A stretch of DNA of 39,282 nucleotides. It comes from Lobulomyces angularis (lineage: Eukaryota > Chytridiomycota > Chytridiomycetes > Lobulomycetales > Lobulomycetaceae). The stretch covers positions 1-39,282 of the forward strand of contig JADHYX010000198.1 in NCBI GenBank assembly GCA_027604685.1, written 5' to 3'. This document shows positions 9,374-23,300 of the stretch, piece after piece. A program made the translations under genes and the position numbers. Position 1 is the first letter of the stretch. The number at the start of each line of letters is the position of its first letter. The notes under the pieces were generated by a model, which did not search any database, was not told where the DNA came from, and was given only the letters and a program-made list of their open reading frames with translations.

Positions 9374-10950
9374 ATGGTTAAGAAGAAGGTTAAAAACTCG
9401 TCAAAATCAAAGCCAGTTAAAGAAAACTTAACCACAAATAAAGAAGCAACCTTAAAACCTATAAAAGATAACCACAATGATACCAATCCCGTAACTCTCA
9501 ATTCAGAAAAAAATAACTCAAATGAAAACAGCGATGATATGGAGTTTATTAATAATCTTTTTGAATCAAAATTTACTAAAGAAAAAATTTCTTGTAAGTT
9601 TAACTCTAAAATTTACTCTTTTACTACACTTTTTTCACTACTTGGTTATTATTTCAGCTAAAATTTTTATTTAAAAATTTGTATTGAATTTTTTTTTTTC
9701 TTCTGAATAGCCGTTCATTCCTCCTGTCAGTTTAAGATCGACGACACAATAAATCAACTACTTACAATGGAAAACGATGATGATTCTGAATCATTATGCA
9801 GTTCCGGAACTGATAGTGCTATTTCTGTTCAAAATTTAGAGTTCAGTCATCTTAAAATTGGAGAAAGCAACTCTTCTAACAGTCAGGTTTTAAGAATTAA
9901 AGAGATGTTTCCTGATGTCCCAGAGTATAGAATTATTTCCTTGTTAAATCAAAACTTCTTTGATATTTCAGATACTATAAATCATCTTTTAAATTTGGAG
10001 GACACCTTGAAAAACTCAAGCACTTATAAAGAAAATAATGATGCTGACTTTCAGTTATCATATTTGATGAAGATTTTTGAACAATCCACCCCGAAAGAGC
10101 TTTCATTAATTTTAAAAAAAAATAATTTTGATTTGGACAAAACTATCAATTTCTTAACCTCAAAAAATAAATTTAAAAATAACTGCGATGGAAAATGTGC
10201 TGAAAACGGCTTCCCTTGCCTCAAGCACCAACATAAAGTAGATGAATCAGTAACATTTCCAGAAATACAATATACCAATTCAAAGAACCTTGAGACCAAG
10301 TTCCAAAACCATCTTAGTTCTTTGAGTGAAACCAGTGAACCTAATACTAACAAAAAATATGATCATAACTACGCAAGAAGTCTTGCCCAAAAAATTGGGA
10401 ACGACAGAGCAGAATTGTTTAACAGTACTAAAAATCTTATTTTTTTAAATAAAAAAATGTTTTTTTTTTTATTTTTTAGATGCTGCATGTGCATATCAAA
10501 AAAAAGGATTAACTGGTTTTTCTAGTGCTTATTATTATGCCCAAGAGGGCCATAAGAAAACTGTATTAATGAATAAGTGGAATAGAATTGCTTCTGATAT
10601 GATTATAGAAGAGAATCAGTAATTTTTTTTTGACGTTCTATTAATTCCTTTTTTTTTTTTTATATATATTTAATAAAAATAGTAAAAATCTTGATAATTA
10701 TACTGTAGATTTGCATGGTCTTACGGTTAAGGAAAGTATATGTTTTGTAAGAGAAAGAGTTAACTTGTGGTACCAAAACAAGAATAGCCGAGAAAATCTT
10801 CGACCGTTAAGAATAATAACTGGTGTAGGAAATAACTCAAATGGAGTACCCAGGCTAAATTATGCGATTAAGAAATTTCTTAAAAGGGAACAGTGGAAGT
10901 TTGATTCTTATGATAGCTACGGTTATATTTTAGTAATTGGAGAAAGCTGA
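9374..10950 (+). CDS. Triple-CUE, DUF1771 and Smr domain protein (446 aa)
   Basis: Exons: 9374-9593, 9711-10424, 10480-10618, 10683-10950. Three CUE-like ubiquitin-binding helical repeats: residues about 57-92 (split by intron 1, ending IDDTINQLL), 133-171 (IKEMFPDVPEY...ISDTINHLL) and 190-224 (MKIFEQSTPKEL...LDKTINFL). DUF1771 follows at about 290-355 (YARSLAQKIGNDRAELF, then SSAYYYAQEGHKKTVLMN). A C-terminal Smr domain at about 359-446 has VDLHGLTVKE and IITGVGNNSNGVPRL. Smr domains are usually nucleic-acid binding or endonuclease modules. CUE plus Smr resembles animal N4BP2 and fungal Smr proteins linked to ribosome-associated mRNA cleavage. The Smr glycine loop has NNSN where HS is usual, so catalytic competence is uncertain. 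The start is the first in-frame ATG after a TTG-led extension. Confidence 0.85.
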
Positions 10951-11382
10951 ATGGAGATTAAAATTTTAATTAAATTTAAAGCTGATATAATTGAACTATT
11001 AAATTAAAAAAAAAAATGACATGAGAAAAAGTATTTATGTTTTTGCTTTAAATAGCACATCAAATATTCAATAAAACTGTTTAGTTTTAAAATAAACATA
11101 ATTTTAGCTATTAAATAGATAAGCTGATAGTATTGCCTAACCAAATTATCACCTTTTTACCGGAGTTAAAAATTAAAAATTAAAATAAAACAATACAAAG
11201 GATACACAAAAAAAGTTAATTTTTTTTGTGTATAAACTATATTTTACATTATATACAATATAATTCAGATACAAAAATAAAAAAATAAATACTATGAAGA
11301 TTTCTCATTTACACAATTACTGCAAACATCATTTAAAGTTTTCAAAATAAAAAATAAAGTGTTTTTTAAAAGGAAATACGAC
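10951..11382. other. Convergent 3' spacer
   Basis: Lies between the stop codons of the CUE-Smr gene (plus) and the dynein heavy chain (minus). It contains several AATAAA-like signals on both strands and one perfect inverted repeat, listed separately. No coding frame of note. Confidence 0.6.
11202..11233. repeat. Perfect 13-bp inverted repeat, 6-base loop
   Basis: The arms ATACACAAAAAAA and TTTTTTTGTGTAT flank GTTAAT. The hairpin sits in the middle of the spacer between two convergent genes, so a transcript from either strand could fold it. A 3'-end or transcript-separation role is an inference only. Confidence 0.7.
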
Positions 11383-14300
11383 TTAGTTATCAGATAGCGA
11401 GAGCTAAAAAAAAAAATTGGAGATTAATACAACGCTAATACAAATGTGTCATTTACCACTATGGCAACACCTCGATTTATCCAATGTTTGGCAGGTTTAT
11501 CAGATAGCAACTCGATATTCATGACATAATTTGTCGAGTGCCCAGTAGTGGACAATGTACCTCGTCTCATTTGCGTTTTGTATACAGGACAATCGTATAT
11601 TACCTTTCCTTCTCCAACTTCCAATTTCGCATCAGTGGGAGATCTTGGCTTCACATGAATGATAGGGGCTGCTTCTGTCAATTGCTTTACAAGTGACTCC
11701 CCTAAAGCATTTGAAGCTTTATCCCATCTGGCACCTTCCATAAACATTCCTCTAATATAAACACCATCTTCTGGCCCCTGGAAAAATTCTTCTGATTCCA
11801 TCACCTGATATTGCATGGATAATAAATCTATTGGTACCAAGTATTTTCTTGCGTAATTTTGTAATGTCCCTAAAATATAAAATATTTTTTTAGATAAAAA
11901 TTTTAAAATTTCAAAATTAAGTAATTTTATTTTATTTTTGAATACCACTCAAAAAAGATTGGGTAAAGTAAAAACCAGAGATCCAGAAAACTGTTGGTGT
12001 CCCATTGTCAATCCAATTTTGAAAAAATTTCAATCTTGCAATAAAATCCAGAACGTATCCTCCCTTCAGAGAAAATACTTATTAGCAAAAAATTTTGTTT
12101 AATTTAATACCAATGGTTTTAAAGATGGATATGATTTACTGGCCCACATTTCTGGTAATTTTCCAATTGAAAGTCCATTAGTCACCTCCTCCAGTTCCTT
12201 CGACATGACTACCAACCCTTTTAATGCTTTCAAAACTTGTTGTAGACTTTCTCTTACAACTCTAATTAAACGGTTAAATCGCACAAGTTCCTGGATTAAA
12301 ACTGTATTCATGCTCTCTTCATATCTGACAGGAAATTTTTGTTGAGCTTTTTCCAAATCGAAATCTGGTGGTAACTTCGCTAAAATATCTGTAGCTATAT
12401 CTCTACAAACTTCATCTTGACTTTTTCCTCCAGAGCCAGTAGACACTTTAGCTTGTGTGGACATAACACTTGCAATTAAAAGATTTGTTTCTGCTAAATC
12501 TTTGGTGATATCAGCATTCTCATGCATTCCATAAACTTCTGGATTCTGAATTAGTGGTAAATCTTTTATATACGCAAGATAGTTTTCATAAGTATCTTTT
12601 TTTGGAGCTCGATATAATCCAGATGAAGAGAAAGAGTGATTCTCATTCAAAATATCCGGTGTGTAAAATAAAGAAAGCAGGGACATCAAAGTTCGTCTGT
12701 CTCTATCATCTGTAACTCTTCCACCGTAATTACATTCTCCGGCCAAATAGATTAAAGCTTTCCAAGGAACCTCCTCATATTCATTTAAAAACTAAAATAA
12801 AAACATATTTAAGTTTCTTTTTCAAAAATTTTTTTTACCTTATGCAATTGTCTTACACTCATTCTAAGGTCCGATTCATTAAATTCATAGGTTATATTCC
12901 ATCCTAATGGACCAAAATTTCTTCTTTCTTGAATTAAACCATGAAAGAAGCAAAGACCAAAAAGCATTTTTTCCCAAGTGGCCTCATTCGATTTCATTAC
13001 ACCATGGAAGAAAGATGGATCAGAAACTGGATCTGAGGTATAAGATCGCAACAAGTTAGCTCTAAGTCCAGCAGGAGGTTCATTAGTCATTTTTACTCCA
13101 TTTTGTAGTAAAGTAACTGGAAACTTGTCTGATGGATAAGAAGTTAACCACAACCTAAAATCCTTATTGGTCGTTTCTGGACTTAATTCTTCACACATTT
13201 TTTCTAGAGTTGGTAACCAAGAAACTGCTAAATGACAGTTTTGTAATACAACCCAAGTACCTAAGAAAAAATTAAACCTTTTTCACTATTTATTTTTATA
13301 TGTGTTATTACCAGCCTTAGTTGCTGATTTAATCATAGTTGCAGCAACCGGTCCCTGCCCCTGACCTAAAGATATGCTTTGTAGTTTATTACCACCAAAT
13401 CCTTTTGATTCAGCAAATTTCATTAATCTATTAAAAAATCATGAAAAAAAGGAAATATACATTATGTTGAGTTACCCAGCCATAGGATCGGCACCAGGAG
13501 AAAGTATAAATATTAACGGAGCGCAATTATTGGAATCAGCATAAGAGGCTGCTAAATCAAATGGAGGTGGCTCAATAAATTTAGTTCCCATTTTTCCCTT
13601 TACAAATTCCATAATTCCTGGAACCAACTTATCGGGTCTAATTAATCTCAATACCAGTAAGCTCTGAAATGATGACAATCTGTCATCCCAACCGCCAGGC
13701 AATGTTTCCTTCCATGGCTCACTTGAGTCAAATATTATTTTCCAAGCTGAAACAAATTCTTTAAAATCGCCGCCGAAGTTTTTAAAGCCTGGTAAACCAG
13801 ATACCCTACAAGTTTCTCCCCAGCATTTTTCACTTATCCAGTCAGGGGAAGGATTTGGTGGAAGATTTGCATCAAGTGATATTCCCCCTGTTAATAAGAA
13901 AAGCCACTCCTCTGCGTCAATCTCACTTTTACTCTTCATTAATCCCACACAAAGCAAAAAGGAAAATAATAATTTATCTTTTTTAAAAAGTGAACGACAA
14001 ACGTTACAATAAAGTGAGTAAGTAAAATATGCTTTAAGATTATCAAGACGCGCTTCAAGGATATCTGACTTTTCAGAATCTGCAATAGATTGCAAAAACA
14101 AGTTGATAAACCAAATTAATGAATACTGATACATAGGCTCAATCTAAAAAATAATAATATAAATACTTCAACAAAATTAAAATATTATATACATTTGCCA
14201 GTTCTGCAATGACAAAAAATAGTGTGGATGAGTGAAACGCAATCGGTTTGTATCCTGCTCTCGTTATATCAATTTCTTTTTCCGTTGCTTCAGCAACTTG

Positions 14301-17300
14301 TTGCTTCTGAGCAATATCGTTTGCTAAAATTTTCGAGTCAGTTAAAGCAGTAATGGCCGATTCATCTTCTAATAGATTGCCTTCACTTTTCGATAATATT
14401 TCTAAAATTTTATCTTCAATTTCCTTTAACTGCTTTTTATTTGAGGCGGATGCCAGCACCAATCTATTTTTTTCTTCCTCCAACTCAGGCCTTTCTTTTG
14501 CCGCGACAATTCCCAAAAGCTGATCCTCTAAACCATCTGGGGTAATCATAAAATTGACTAATGTGACTTTAGTGGATAGTTCTGGCAGGTAGTGAGGATT
14601 TCGAAGTTTTGTTGTGATATAGAATCTAAAATCAGGTGAGTATTCGATTACAGCTTCACCCAGTCTAATACACATTACTCCGCTTTGTTTAAACACTTGT
14701 TTCATTAACAGCGGCTCAAGAACTGAATCAACTTCTTCTCCAATGTTTTCAAGTAGAACAGGGGTACCAAACTGAATTGAATTTTCGAGCGTCCTTACAT
14801 AATCTGAATCCGATAATTTTATAACTGATAATCTGTTTGATTTTTCCATATTTTTTATCCATTTATTTGCTTGCCCTTTAAAAAAATTATCAAATTAAAA
14901 AAACTTTTTAACTTCTTGTTCCCAAACCCTGAGGATCAATAAATAATGGCCAACGACGTGTTTTTGTAGCTATGATACCATTATCCACAGAAAAATTATC
15001 ATTAGGTAACCCTGCTAATGCCCATGCCCTAGTCTTGATAGGATCTCCCAATGTGTTAACTAAGGAAAATACACCACTGCATGGAATTTTATTATCCAAG
15101 CATTTTTGATTCCAGTCTTTAACACAAGTAATTCTATAAGGGGAAGTAAAAGCTCCCAAATAGGCAATCACGGCGCTAGAAAGTAGTACATCCCCCGTGA
15201 GGTTTGTATAGGTAGCATTTAAGGATCTAGCTGCATCAGACCATCTATCTTTTTCACCACCCAAACCACCAATAAGTTTCTCAGCTCTAACTAATTTCTT
15301 GCCAACCAAGTCTACTTGCTTTTCTAAATCGGCTTTTTTTGCAGTCATTGATGCAAAATTGGATTCTAAAGCGGCCATTTTATCCTCTACTTCCTTTAAT
15401 TCCGCTCTTTTTGCGTTCAATTTTGCCATTTCTTCGGCGAGTTCACCTTCAGCCTTGGCTAGGGCTTCCTTTTTTGGGCCAACAACTTTCGCAACGACGT
15501 CATATTTATCTAATGCACGAACCCATTTGCACAGACCTTCAGCGGCAGATGACGAAACTTTGATAATGTTAGGATCAAAATCAGGGTTAACGATGTAAAC
15601 TTTTCTAATCTTATCAATGATTTTTGAATCTATATTATCTTTATCATAACTCTTTAAGCCTTGAAGGAAGTGCGCATCCCCCAGAAGCTTTAATGCAGGT
15701 CCCCAATAATCTTCCACCATTTTTCCAGAACCACCTGGATCTTTAATTCTAGCCGGTTTAATGTTCTTCATTACACAAATGGCTTCCATAACAAGCTTAA
15801 CAGCTGAGGGAGGGTTTTTCATGGATTTAATCATTGATATATCAGCAGGCTTCAAAGTATCCAAAGCTTCAAGTGCAGACTCCATCGCAGGTATAGCTTC
15901 TGCAAGATCAGCTTCACAGTCATCTTTAATTGCTTTAGCTTCTGATGCCTTTTTATTCGCAACTGCTTCATCTACTTTAACTACAGCTCTCTTCTTTTCT
16001 ACTTCTACAGATTCTCTAGCAATAACTTCCATAATTTGATCAGTTTCCTTTTGAGTTTTTATAAGTTGAGGCTGAAGATCACTTAATTCTATTTGCATGG
16101 ATCCTACTTGAGAAGCTGCCGACGCTAACTGCTCCAAACCAACTTCATATCTGTTTTTTAAAGAATTCACTTCATTCCTTTTAACATCAAGCAACAATTT
16201 GTAAGTTTGGATTAGCTCCAAGTAACTAGTTGGTGTAACATAATTATTTCTTTTTAGTCTCGACAAAAAGTTTTCTGAAAGTATTCTCGCGGAAACGTGA
16301 AACTCTTTACACATTGTTACTACAGCAGCTCTGGTCTTATCTGTTAACTCGACCTCTTCTAAAAATTTTTGCGCTACTATTTCCAATGCATCCTCTGGCC
16401 ATACTTGAAACCAATCTATGGTGCAACTAAAAAATTGACTTTAGAAAATAATTTAAAATTTTGAAATTACCAATTTACTAGAGATGGAAACATTCTGAGT
16501 CGATTTCGGAATGCCTCACCAATAGGTGACATGCATAAGACAATATGAAGATTTTCCTTACACCTACTAATAAATTGAGAATACAACGATGACACACTGG
16601 CATCCAGCTTTGGGTTATCTTTAGCAAGAGCAGTTCTAACTAACTCTATTACTGCAGCTTTTTCATCAGCAGGAAAGATGTTTGGAACTTCACCAGTATT
16701 TAATATGTTATTTATATCTTCTAAGAAACTTTCAAGTTGAAGTTGAGAATCACTAAACAAGAAAACACATTGTTTTCCTTCACCACCTGATTTTCGCAAA
16801 AATTTTTTTAAATCTTCTCTCCATTCATTCAAGTTATAGCTTTTTGTGATTTCTACTTGAAATAATACGTAGTCGGCCTACAAATAAAGTCAGAATATAA
16901 AATTTTTTAATAGAAATAACCATGTAAGCTGCCAATTTGGTTAGACTCTGTCGTCCAGAACCTCCTACTCCTACTAACAGTGCGTGCCCAGCAGGCTGCT
17001 GTAAAATTCGACATATTCTTGATATATGCTCAATTGCAAATCTAAAAATAACTAAATTCATGGGTGCCTTAGTGATTTGATTGTATTCGTCAAGTCGCCC
17101 TTTGATGATATCTGAAAGAGACTGAACACTTAAGACTTCATCATAGTACTTTACTGCGGCATCAGGAGTTAAATAGTCACCAAACATCAGCGAACGCATA
17201 TCGTCATCTTCCACTTTTCCGTCACGATTACTGTCAAGGGAGGAAAATACTTCATCAAATCTTACACCGAAGTGCCTATTCGTCAAATCTTTTATGTTAT

Positions 17301-20300
17301 TAAAAAACCAATTTCTATCAGTATTGTCTATTAAACGATCGTAGAATACTCTATAAGCTTCGTGACACCATAATCGAACCATTTTTTGTGGTTCTTGAAA
17401 TTTATCTTGGTGTGTTAGCAGCAAGCCTTGAACTAACCTTGAGAAATCACGTAAATTAAAGACATAATGAGATTTCATTGGTGTTGGTAACAGATTTTCT
17501 ATTGAAGATTTATAAATTTCAAGAGTTGCAGATATCAATTGGTTCTTTAAAGCAACAACTGTCGGTTGAAATCCGCTAGTAACAAGATGCCATTCTACAA
17601 TTGTGGTGAATATCTGCTTAAGTGTTAAATCATCAAAAGAAGTAATTCCAATTGTATTGAAGTGTCTTAAAAATCGACTAGTAACAGGATTTCTGCCACC
17701 ACCTGGTGGACCCATCGCAGCTACAAACTGAATATCAACTAGTTGCATTGCACTAGTATCACTCAGATCATACCTAAATATAATTTTTAAGGTTGAGAGT
17801 TAGATCTTCAAATTTTTACCAAGTTTCGTGGTCCATCCACTGACGCAGTAATTCTATAGGTGGCTGCGCACCATATTTTTCTCTGGCAGGCATATTAAGA
17901 TCATCAACGAATATTACAGCTTTATATCCTTGAGCAGGTCCAAAGCTACCCTTTTTTCTTTTATCCAACTTACTCATGATGATATCCTGAGTCTGATTGG
18001 CACTAGTTTGAGCTGAAAAATTGATAAAAACTGGGGTGTATTTGTCTTTTGGGAGTCCTTGAAGTAGCTTATTGTTGATGTAAACCGACTTTCCTGTACC
18101 AGTAGGTCCTACAAATAAAACATGCTTTTCATGTGTAATGAATAAGTCTAACAAATAACTGTATCTAGCAGTATCTATTGTAGGAACGGTTATTGAATTG
18201 AATTTAGCTTTAGGTTGAATTTCAAACTTCGGGATAATTTCCGTCCACAGTTTCCAACTTCCACCAAATTTCATATCTTTTTCAAATACATAATCGTAAA
18301 CTAGACCTGCACCAGGTATTGGTTTATCAATTCTTACTCCGTTTGGTGTTGGAAATTCGTTGTTTTGACCGTCAATTAAACATCTAAAGTACTCACTAAA
18401 TTTTGTTCGAGATTCACCATCAATACTTCCGCCTAAGGACCATACTGCCGAAAATAAAAATACGCTATGTAGCCAAACTGTAACAACATTAGCAGCAATT
18501 TCTTCCGTTCCTTTTTTTTTTTCTGGACTAAACTCATCAAGCAAACAGTACATAAGGTTCATTAAGGAATAAGCCATATTTATTCCAGAGGTCGCAACGA
18601 ATTCCTTACATTCTTTCCTCACAAAATTTAAACAAGGAGGGACCACCCAATCAAATAATGATGTAATGAGTACTTTGGATTCTTCAGACAATAGAGATGG
18701 TAGTGTGCTTAGCCAAGATAAAAATATTGGCCTCCATCCTAGCGAATCTGGTTCCATATAGATCATTCCACATCTGGAAACAGTTGCCGGTGAAGCAACG
18801 GCAAGATCAGCAACTTCAAATTGTATGCTCATGGTTGAAGACATTTGCATAATTTCACCACTTGTCAAACACAACTTCTTGTTGTCATCTAATACAGTAT
18901 TCATATTTTCAATCCAGATTGCATCTTAAAAAATTTAATATCAAATTTACAACCAAAAAAGATTAAATTTTTAAATATATACCAACTGGCCCATCAAATA
19001 TTATCCTAAAAATATGTATAAGAAAATAAAATAGTGAGAAATAATAATATATAGAATACCATCTCCTTTCAGTTGTACCAAGTGCAGCAAAACTTCTAAA
19101 AGTATTTGCCAAAACACCATCAGTCCATTCGTGCGTAACAGCATCGAATTGCCCATATAGTTGCCCCATAGTAATTGATTTTGGATTGATGACTCTAAAA
19201 TCAGCTTTTTTTTCATTCAACCCTTTGTCCGCCATATCAGACAAAGCTGCCGCTAATACTCTATATGCAGTAGTTTTTCCAGACCATGGAAATCCAACAA
19301 GCATGTAACCATGACGGATACACATCATCTCATAAGTCTGAATAATTTTTTCCAATGCGTTTGGGGCAGGCTGCAAATTCATTTTTTGCATAGTTTCATG
19401 TATTGAAATCATAAAATTTCTATAATCCGGTGTAGGCAAGACAACTTTTGGAAACAAATCCGCAGTTATTGCCTTAAATAAAGGAATGTCCTGTGACAAG
19501 AACTTTGCCAAGTTGACATCATTTATCGACCTTAACATTATGATGTGCTCATTTTCTCCTGGATATCTAAGTTTTAGATTACCTGCTGCAGTTAAAACTG
19601 CCTTTACTGCTCTCATACCGTAATCTAAAATATAATGATAAGAAATAGTTCCTGATTTAATAAACCATAGTGATCTTGGGAAGAGAGCTGTTCCGAACAA
19701 AGTCGGTAAGTTGCGACGATTTTTCTGGCCATTGTTCTGGCCTCAACAAATCCAAAAGAATACAAGGAAATTTCTGCAATTAATGCATAGTCAGGCACCT
19801 AAAGAAGTTAATTAAATGGTAGATCAAATCAGAGTTTCTACCATCATAGCAACTGGTCTAAATAATGCTTTTAAATTATCCGGAAGTTCACTTCGCCCAG
19901 CATATCCAGGATTCATGGTGATAAATACAGAACACCCTCTGTTTAAGCTGATAGTTGTTCCTTCGAAAACAAATTTTTCCATTTTAGCTACTACGGCTCT
20001 TTGAATAGTTAAAATTTGCTGGGCAACTACTGAAAGTACTTCTAAGTCAATTCTATTAAATTCATCAAAGCAAGCCCAGGCTCCACTTGATGCCAGACCT
20101 TTGAAAAATTTGCCCATAGCTATATAATCCAGCCCATCTGAGCAGTTAAATACAACGCATTGTTTTGCAATTGCTAAGAAGAAATTATAATAGCTTAAAT
20201 TATAATATATATTTGCATCTTCTAATACCTTTTGCAAGATCTTTAACGGATTCAGTCTTTCCTGTTCCAGCTGGACCCTCCGGAGCCCCTCCAAGGTTCA

Positions 20301-23300
20301 AATCTAACGCTCCAATTAAAGTTCTATAACAACGATCTGTCAGTGGTGTAATTACCAACCTTGGGCAATTTCCCAAGTATTCATGTCCATATTTCAATGT
20401 GGCGTTTATCATTCTAACATGAACATCATCATTTTCCCAATAGTAACGAAGTTGTGATAGCCATTCAAAGTCAGTTTCATTTTGAACTCCAGCCTTTTCC
20501 AACTCTGCAACTGTATCTCTAGCATGTACCTCAATTACAACTAAAGCAGATAACGTCATACGAGCCATTGGGCTTAACTCCCCTCTCACCAATCCCACAA
20601 CATCTTCCAACTGTTTGGTACAAAGTTCTTTATAGGCTTTAATGCCTTTACTTCCACCTCTTCTAATAATTTCCGTTAACTCTTGAGTCCAATAAATTTG
20701 ACTGACACAAATTACTACTTGTCCTATATTTTAAGATTAAATTTAACAACTATGTATAACTTTTCTTAGTACCTGGCCATTCCAAGACCCATTTCTCTCT
20801 CTTAGTTTCAGCATAAGCTTTCATGGCATTGGAAACTTGTTGATGTACTGAGGATTGCATTACTTTTTCCACTTGTAAGAGCCATTTTTCTACGGCACCT
20901 TTCGCTAAAGCTGGTTCAATTACTTCCTTTAACCTAACTCTTTCATTTTCAGAAGAGCACATTGCAATAATTTTAGTATTATCTTGGAATGTTAGTTTTG
21001 CAATTCCTTCAAAGCACTTTTTTAAATGCGGTTGCACGCGTAAAGGATCTTTGGTTTCTGCAAGAATTTCCAATAATTCATCATTGGAAAGAAAAAAAAA
21101 CCTTGGGAAGAAAAGTCTTTTTTTCTCTAGGTATTCATTCAAACCCTTTTGAATGTCTTCTAACAGAATATTACTCTCATTTAATTTAATTAAAAGGTTT
21201 GGAATTGAAGCTACAACCAAAATTTTTGGATTTAATGATGTTTCATTCATTATTTCCCTCCAAGTTTTGTCAACAACTTTAAACTTTTTGCCTTCTATTG
21301 GCATTTGCGCCATTATATCTTCAGATGTAAAAATCGGCTCCAAATAGAGCCATGTGGATTGAACCTAAATTTTGTATGGTAAAAATCTATAAGCTTTTAT
21401 TTATTGATATTACTTTAAGCCAAGCATCCATAATATCCTGTACAGAAATTAAACTGCATTCCCAGTCTTTTACTTCTCCTTCAATTGGCTTTATAAATGG
21501 CGATCCTCTCATTGTCTGCACCTTTACAATTTGGTCATCCAAGAGTGCTTGTAATTCATCAACGGAAGAGAGAATTTTGGTTCCACTTTCTTTGTAATCT
21601 ACAACACTAAAAACTAAATTTTCCCATTCATCTTTCATTCTTTGAATTGTTTTTTGCAACGAGAATTCTTTTGATGCTGCATCCGATATAGCTTCAAAGT
21701 TTTGAATATACTGCGTCAAGTTGAGATCAAGAATTTTTGTTAAAGAGCTATTTTCGTCTGGTAATATGGATTGGCCAACCACATTTTCCATTAAGCTCCA
21801 GTGCCTATCTCGTAATCCTGGATTACGCAGAATAGTTATAAGTGGTAAGTGCAATTTAAATTTATCTAGCTTGTTTTTAACAGATTCAGCCACTTTTCTA
21901 GGAACTGGTTGCTCATTAAAAACCTTTACCAATTTGAACATTGTTCTCCACATGTTACTAACAGATTCTTCCACTTCTTCCGCGACAAGTTCATTAAAGG
22001 GACCGCTCATCCACCTAGAGTACTCAGTTTGGAATAAAGCAGCAGTTTCCCATAATTTTCGGTATGGGTCCAAAAAATCAACTGTCTTCTGATAAGTCAA
22101 AAACGGGGTTTTTTCCCATCCTAACAACTCCTCCTCAACATTTATTTTTCCAATGGTTTCCATTAATTCGGCCAGTTTGAATTCAATTTTCTTAATTTTT
22201 TTTATATATTCTGACAACTCTGCCATCAAACCAAAGTCCTATACAAATAAAATTAATAAATATTTAAAACAAGAAAATTTTATAGTACTTGAAATTTAGA
22301 AACTTGCTCATAGCATTCATCAAGTTCATCATTTGTTGTCTGAGTTTTCACTTTGAGATCATCTTGAGCTTTGGTTTTTTTTTGTAGCAGCCTCTTTTTG
22401 CTCAAATCAAATATGGGTAAAATTCTTGTTGGCCATGTAAAAGTTACTCCATTCATCTTAATATCTTCTTCTGTCATGAAGGCGTAATTGAGCAAAAAAT
22501 CCAGCCTCTTTTTTCCTTTAGTAATTTCTTCTTTAAGATTTACTACTTCTTTTACTTTGACATTTTCAACATATTTCATTAAATCCACTAATTCTTCGGT
22601 ATCACTTGGGAGCTTCATTGCTTTGGCTGAAATTTTTTCGTATTGTTCACATATACTAATATTTATTGATTAGATTAATAGAAAATTCAAAATTTACCTT
22701 AAATTGGTTTTTCTATTCATATCTGCTACTTGATCTACAAGTCTTTGAATTAAGCTATTTGCTTTTTGGACCAACTCTAACTTTAATGCATCACATTCTA
22801 GATAGATCATACTAAATCTGACAATAGAAGGATTCGAATTTATCTCTTGAACAATTTTTATTAGTTTTTGGATTTCCTATCAGTATTTCAAGTTTAAGTT
22901 AAGTAATAAATTTAAAAACTTACATTTTCGTAGTCGTCTAAATCATGTTTTTCTCTCAAAAAATCTTCTATTCTTTTTTCCGCTTTATGGGTTAAGAGGT
23001 TTTTATATTTGTCGTAAGACATCAAATGTTTTTGAGGTGAAACAGTATTTCTCGTAACAATTGTTCTAATAAAACGACCTTCCGAGACCCTATCGTCATC
23101 CAGTTTCATTGAATTCAAGAATAACGCCTCATTTTTTAATGAAGTGAAAAGTTTCGTTTCAACTCTCGGGATTTCTTTAATAGAATTAATTACTTCTTCT
23201 AATACTGAAACTATAACCGTCTCCAAATCACTTAAAGGAGGGTCAAATCTAATCTGAGCTCCGTTAATGGTAAGCTTTACTAAGAATAGAGAAATATCCG

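Noticed and set aside
11424..11456. Dynein C-terminus read through to a stop at 11424
   Set aside because: Splicing at GTG|GTAAAT to the acceptor at 11404 gives a GVAIVLSLSDN end, like other DNAH7-type chains; the read-through end does not.
15299..15598. Long plus-strand frames opposite the dynein stalk and tail (also 15761-16039 and 21721-22092)
   Set aside because: These are shadows of the minus-strand dynein exons, with Ser/Phe/Leu composition expected from antisense of Lys/Glu-rich coiled coil.
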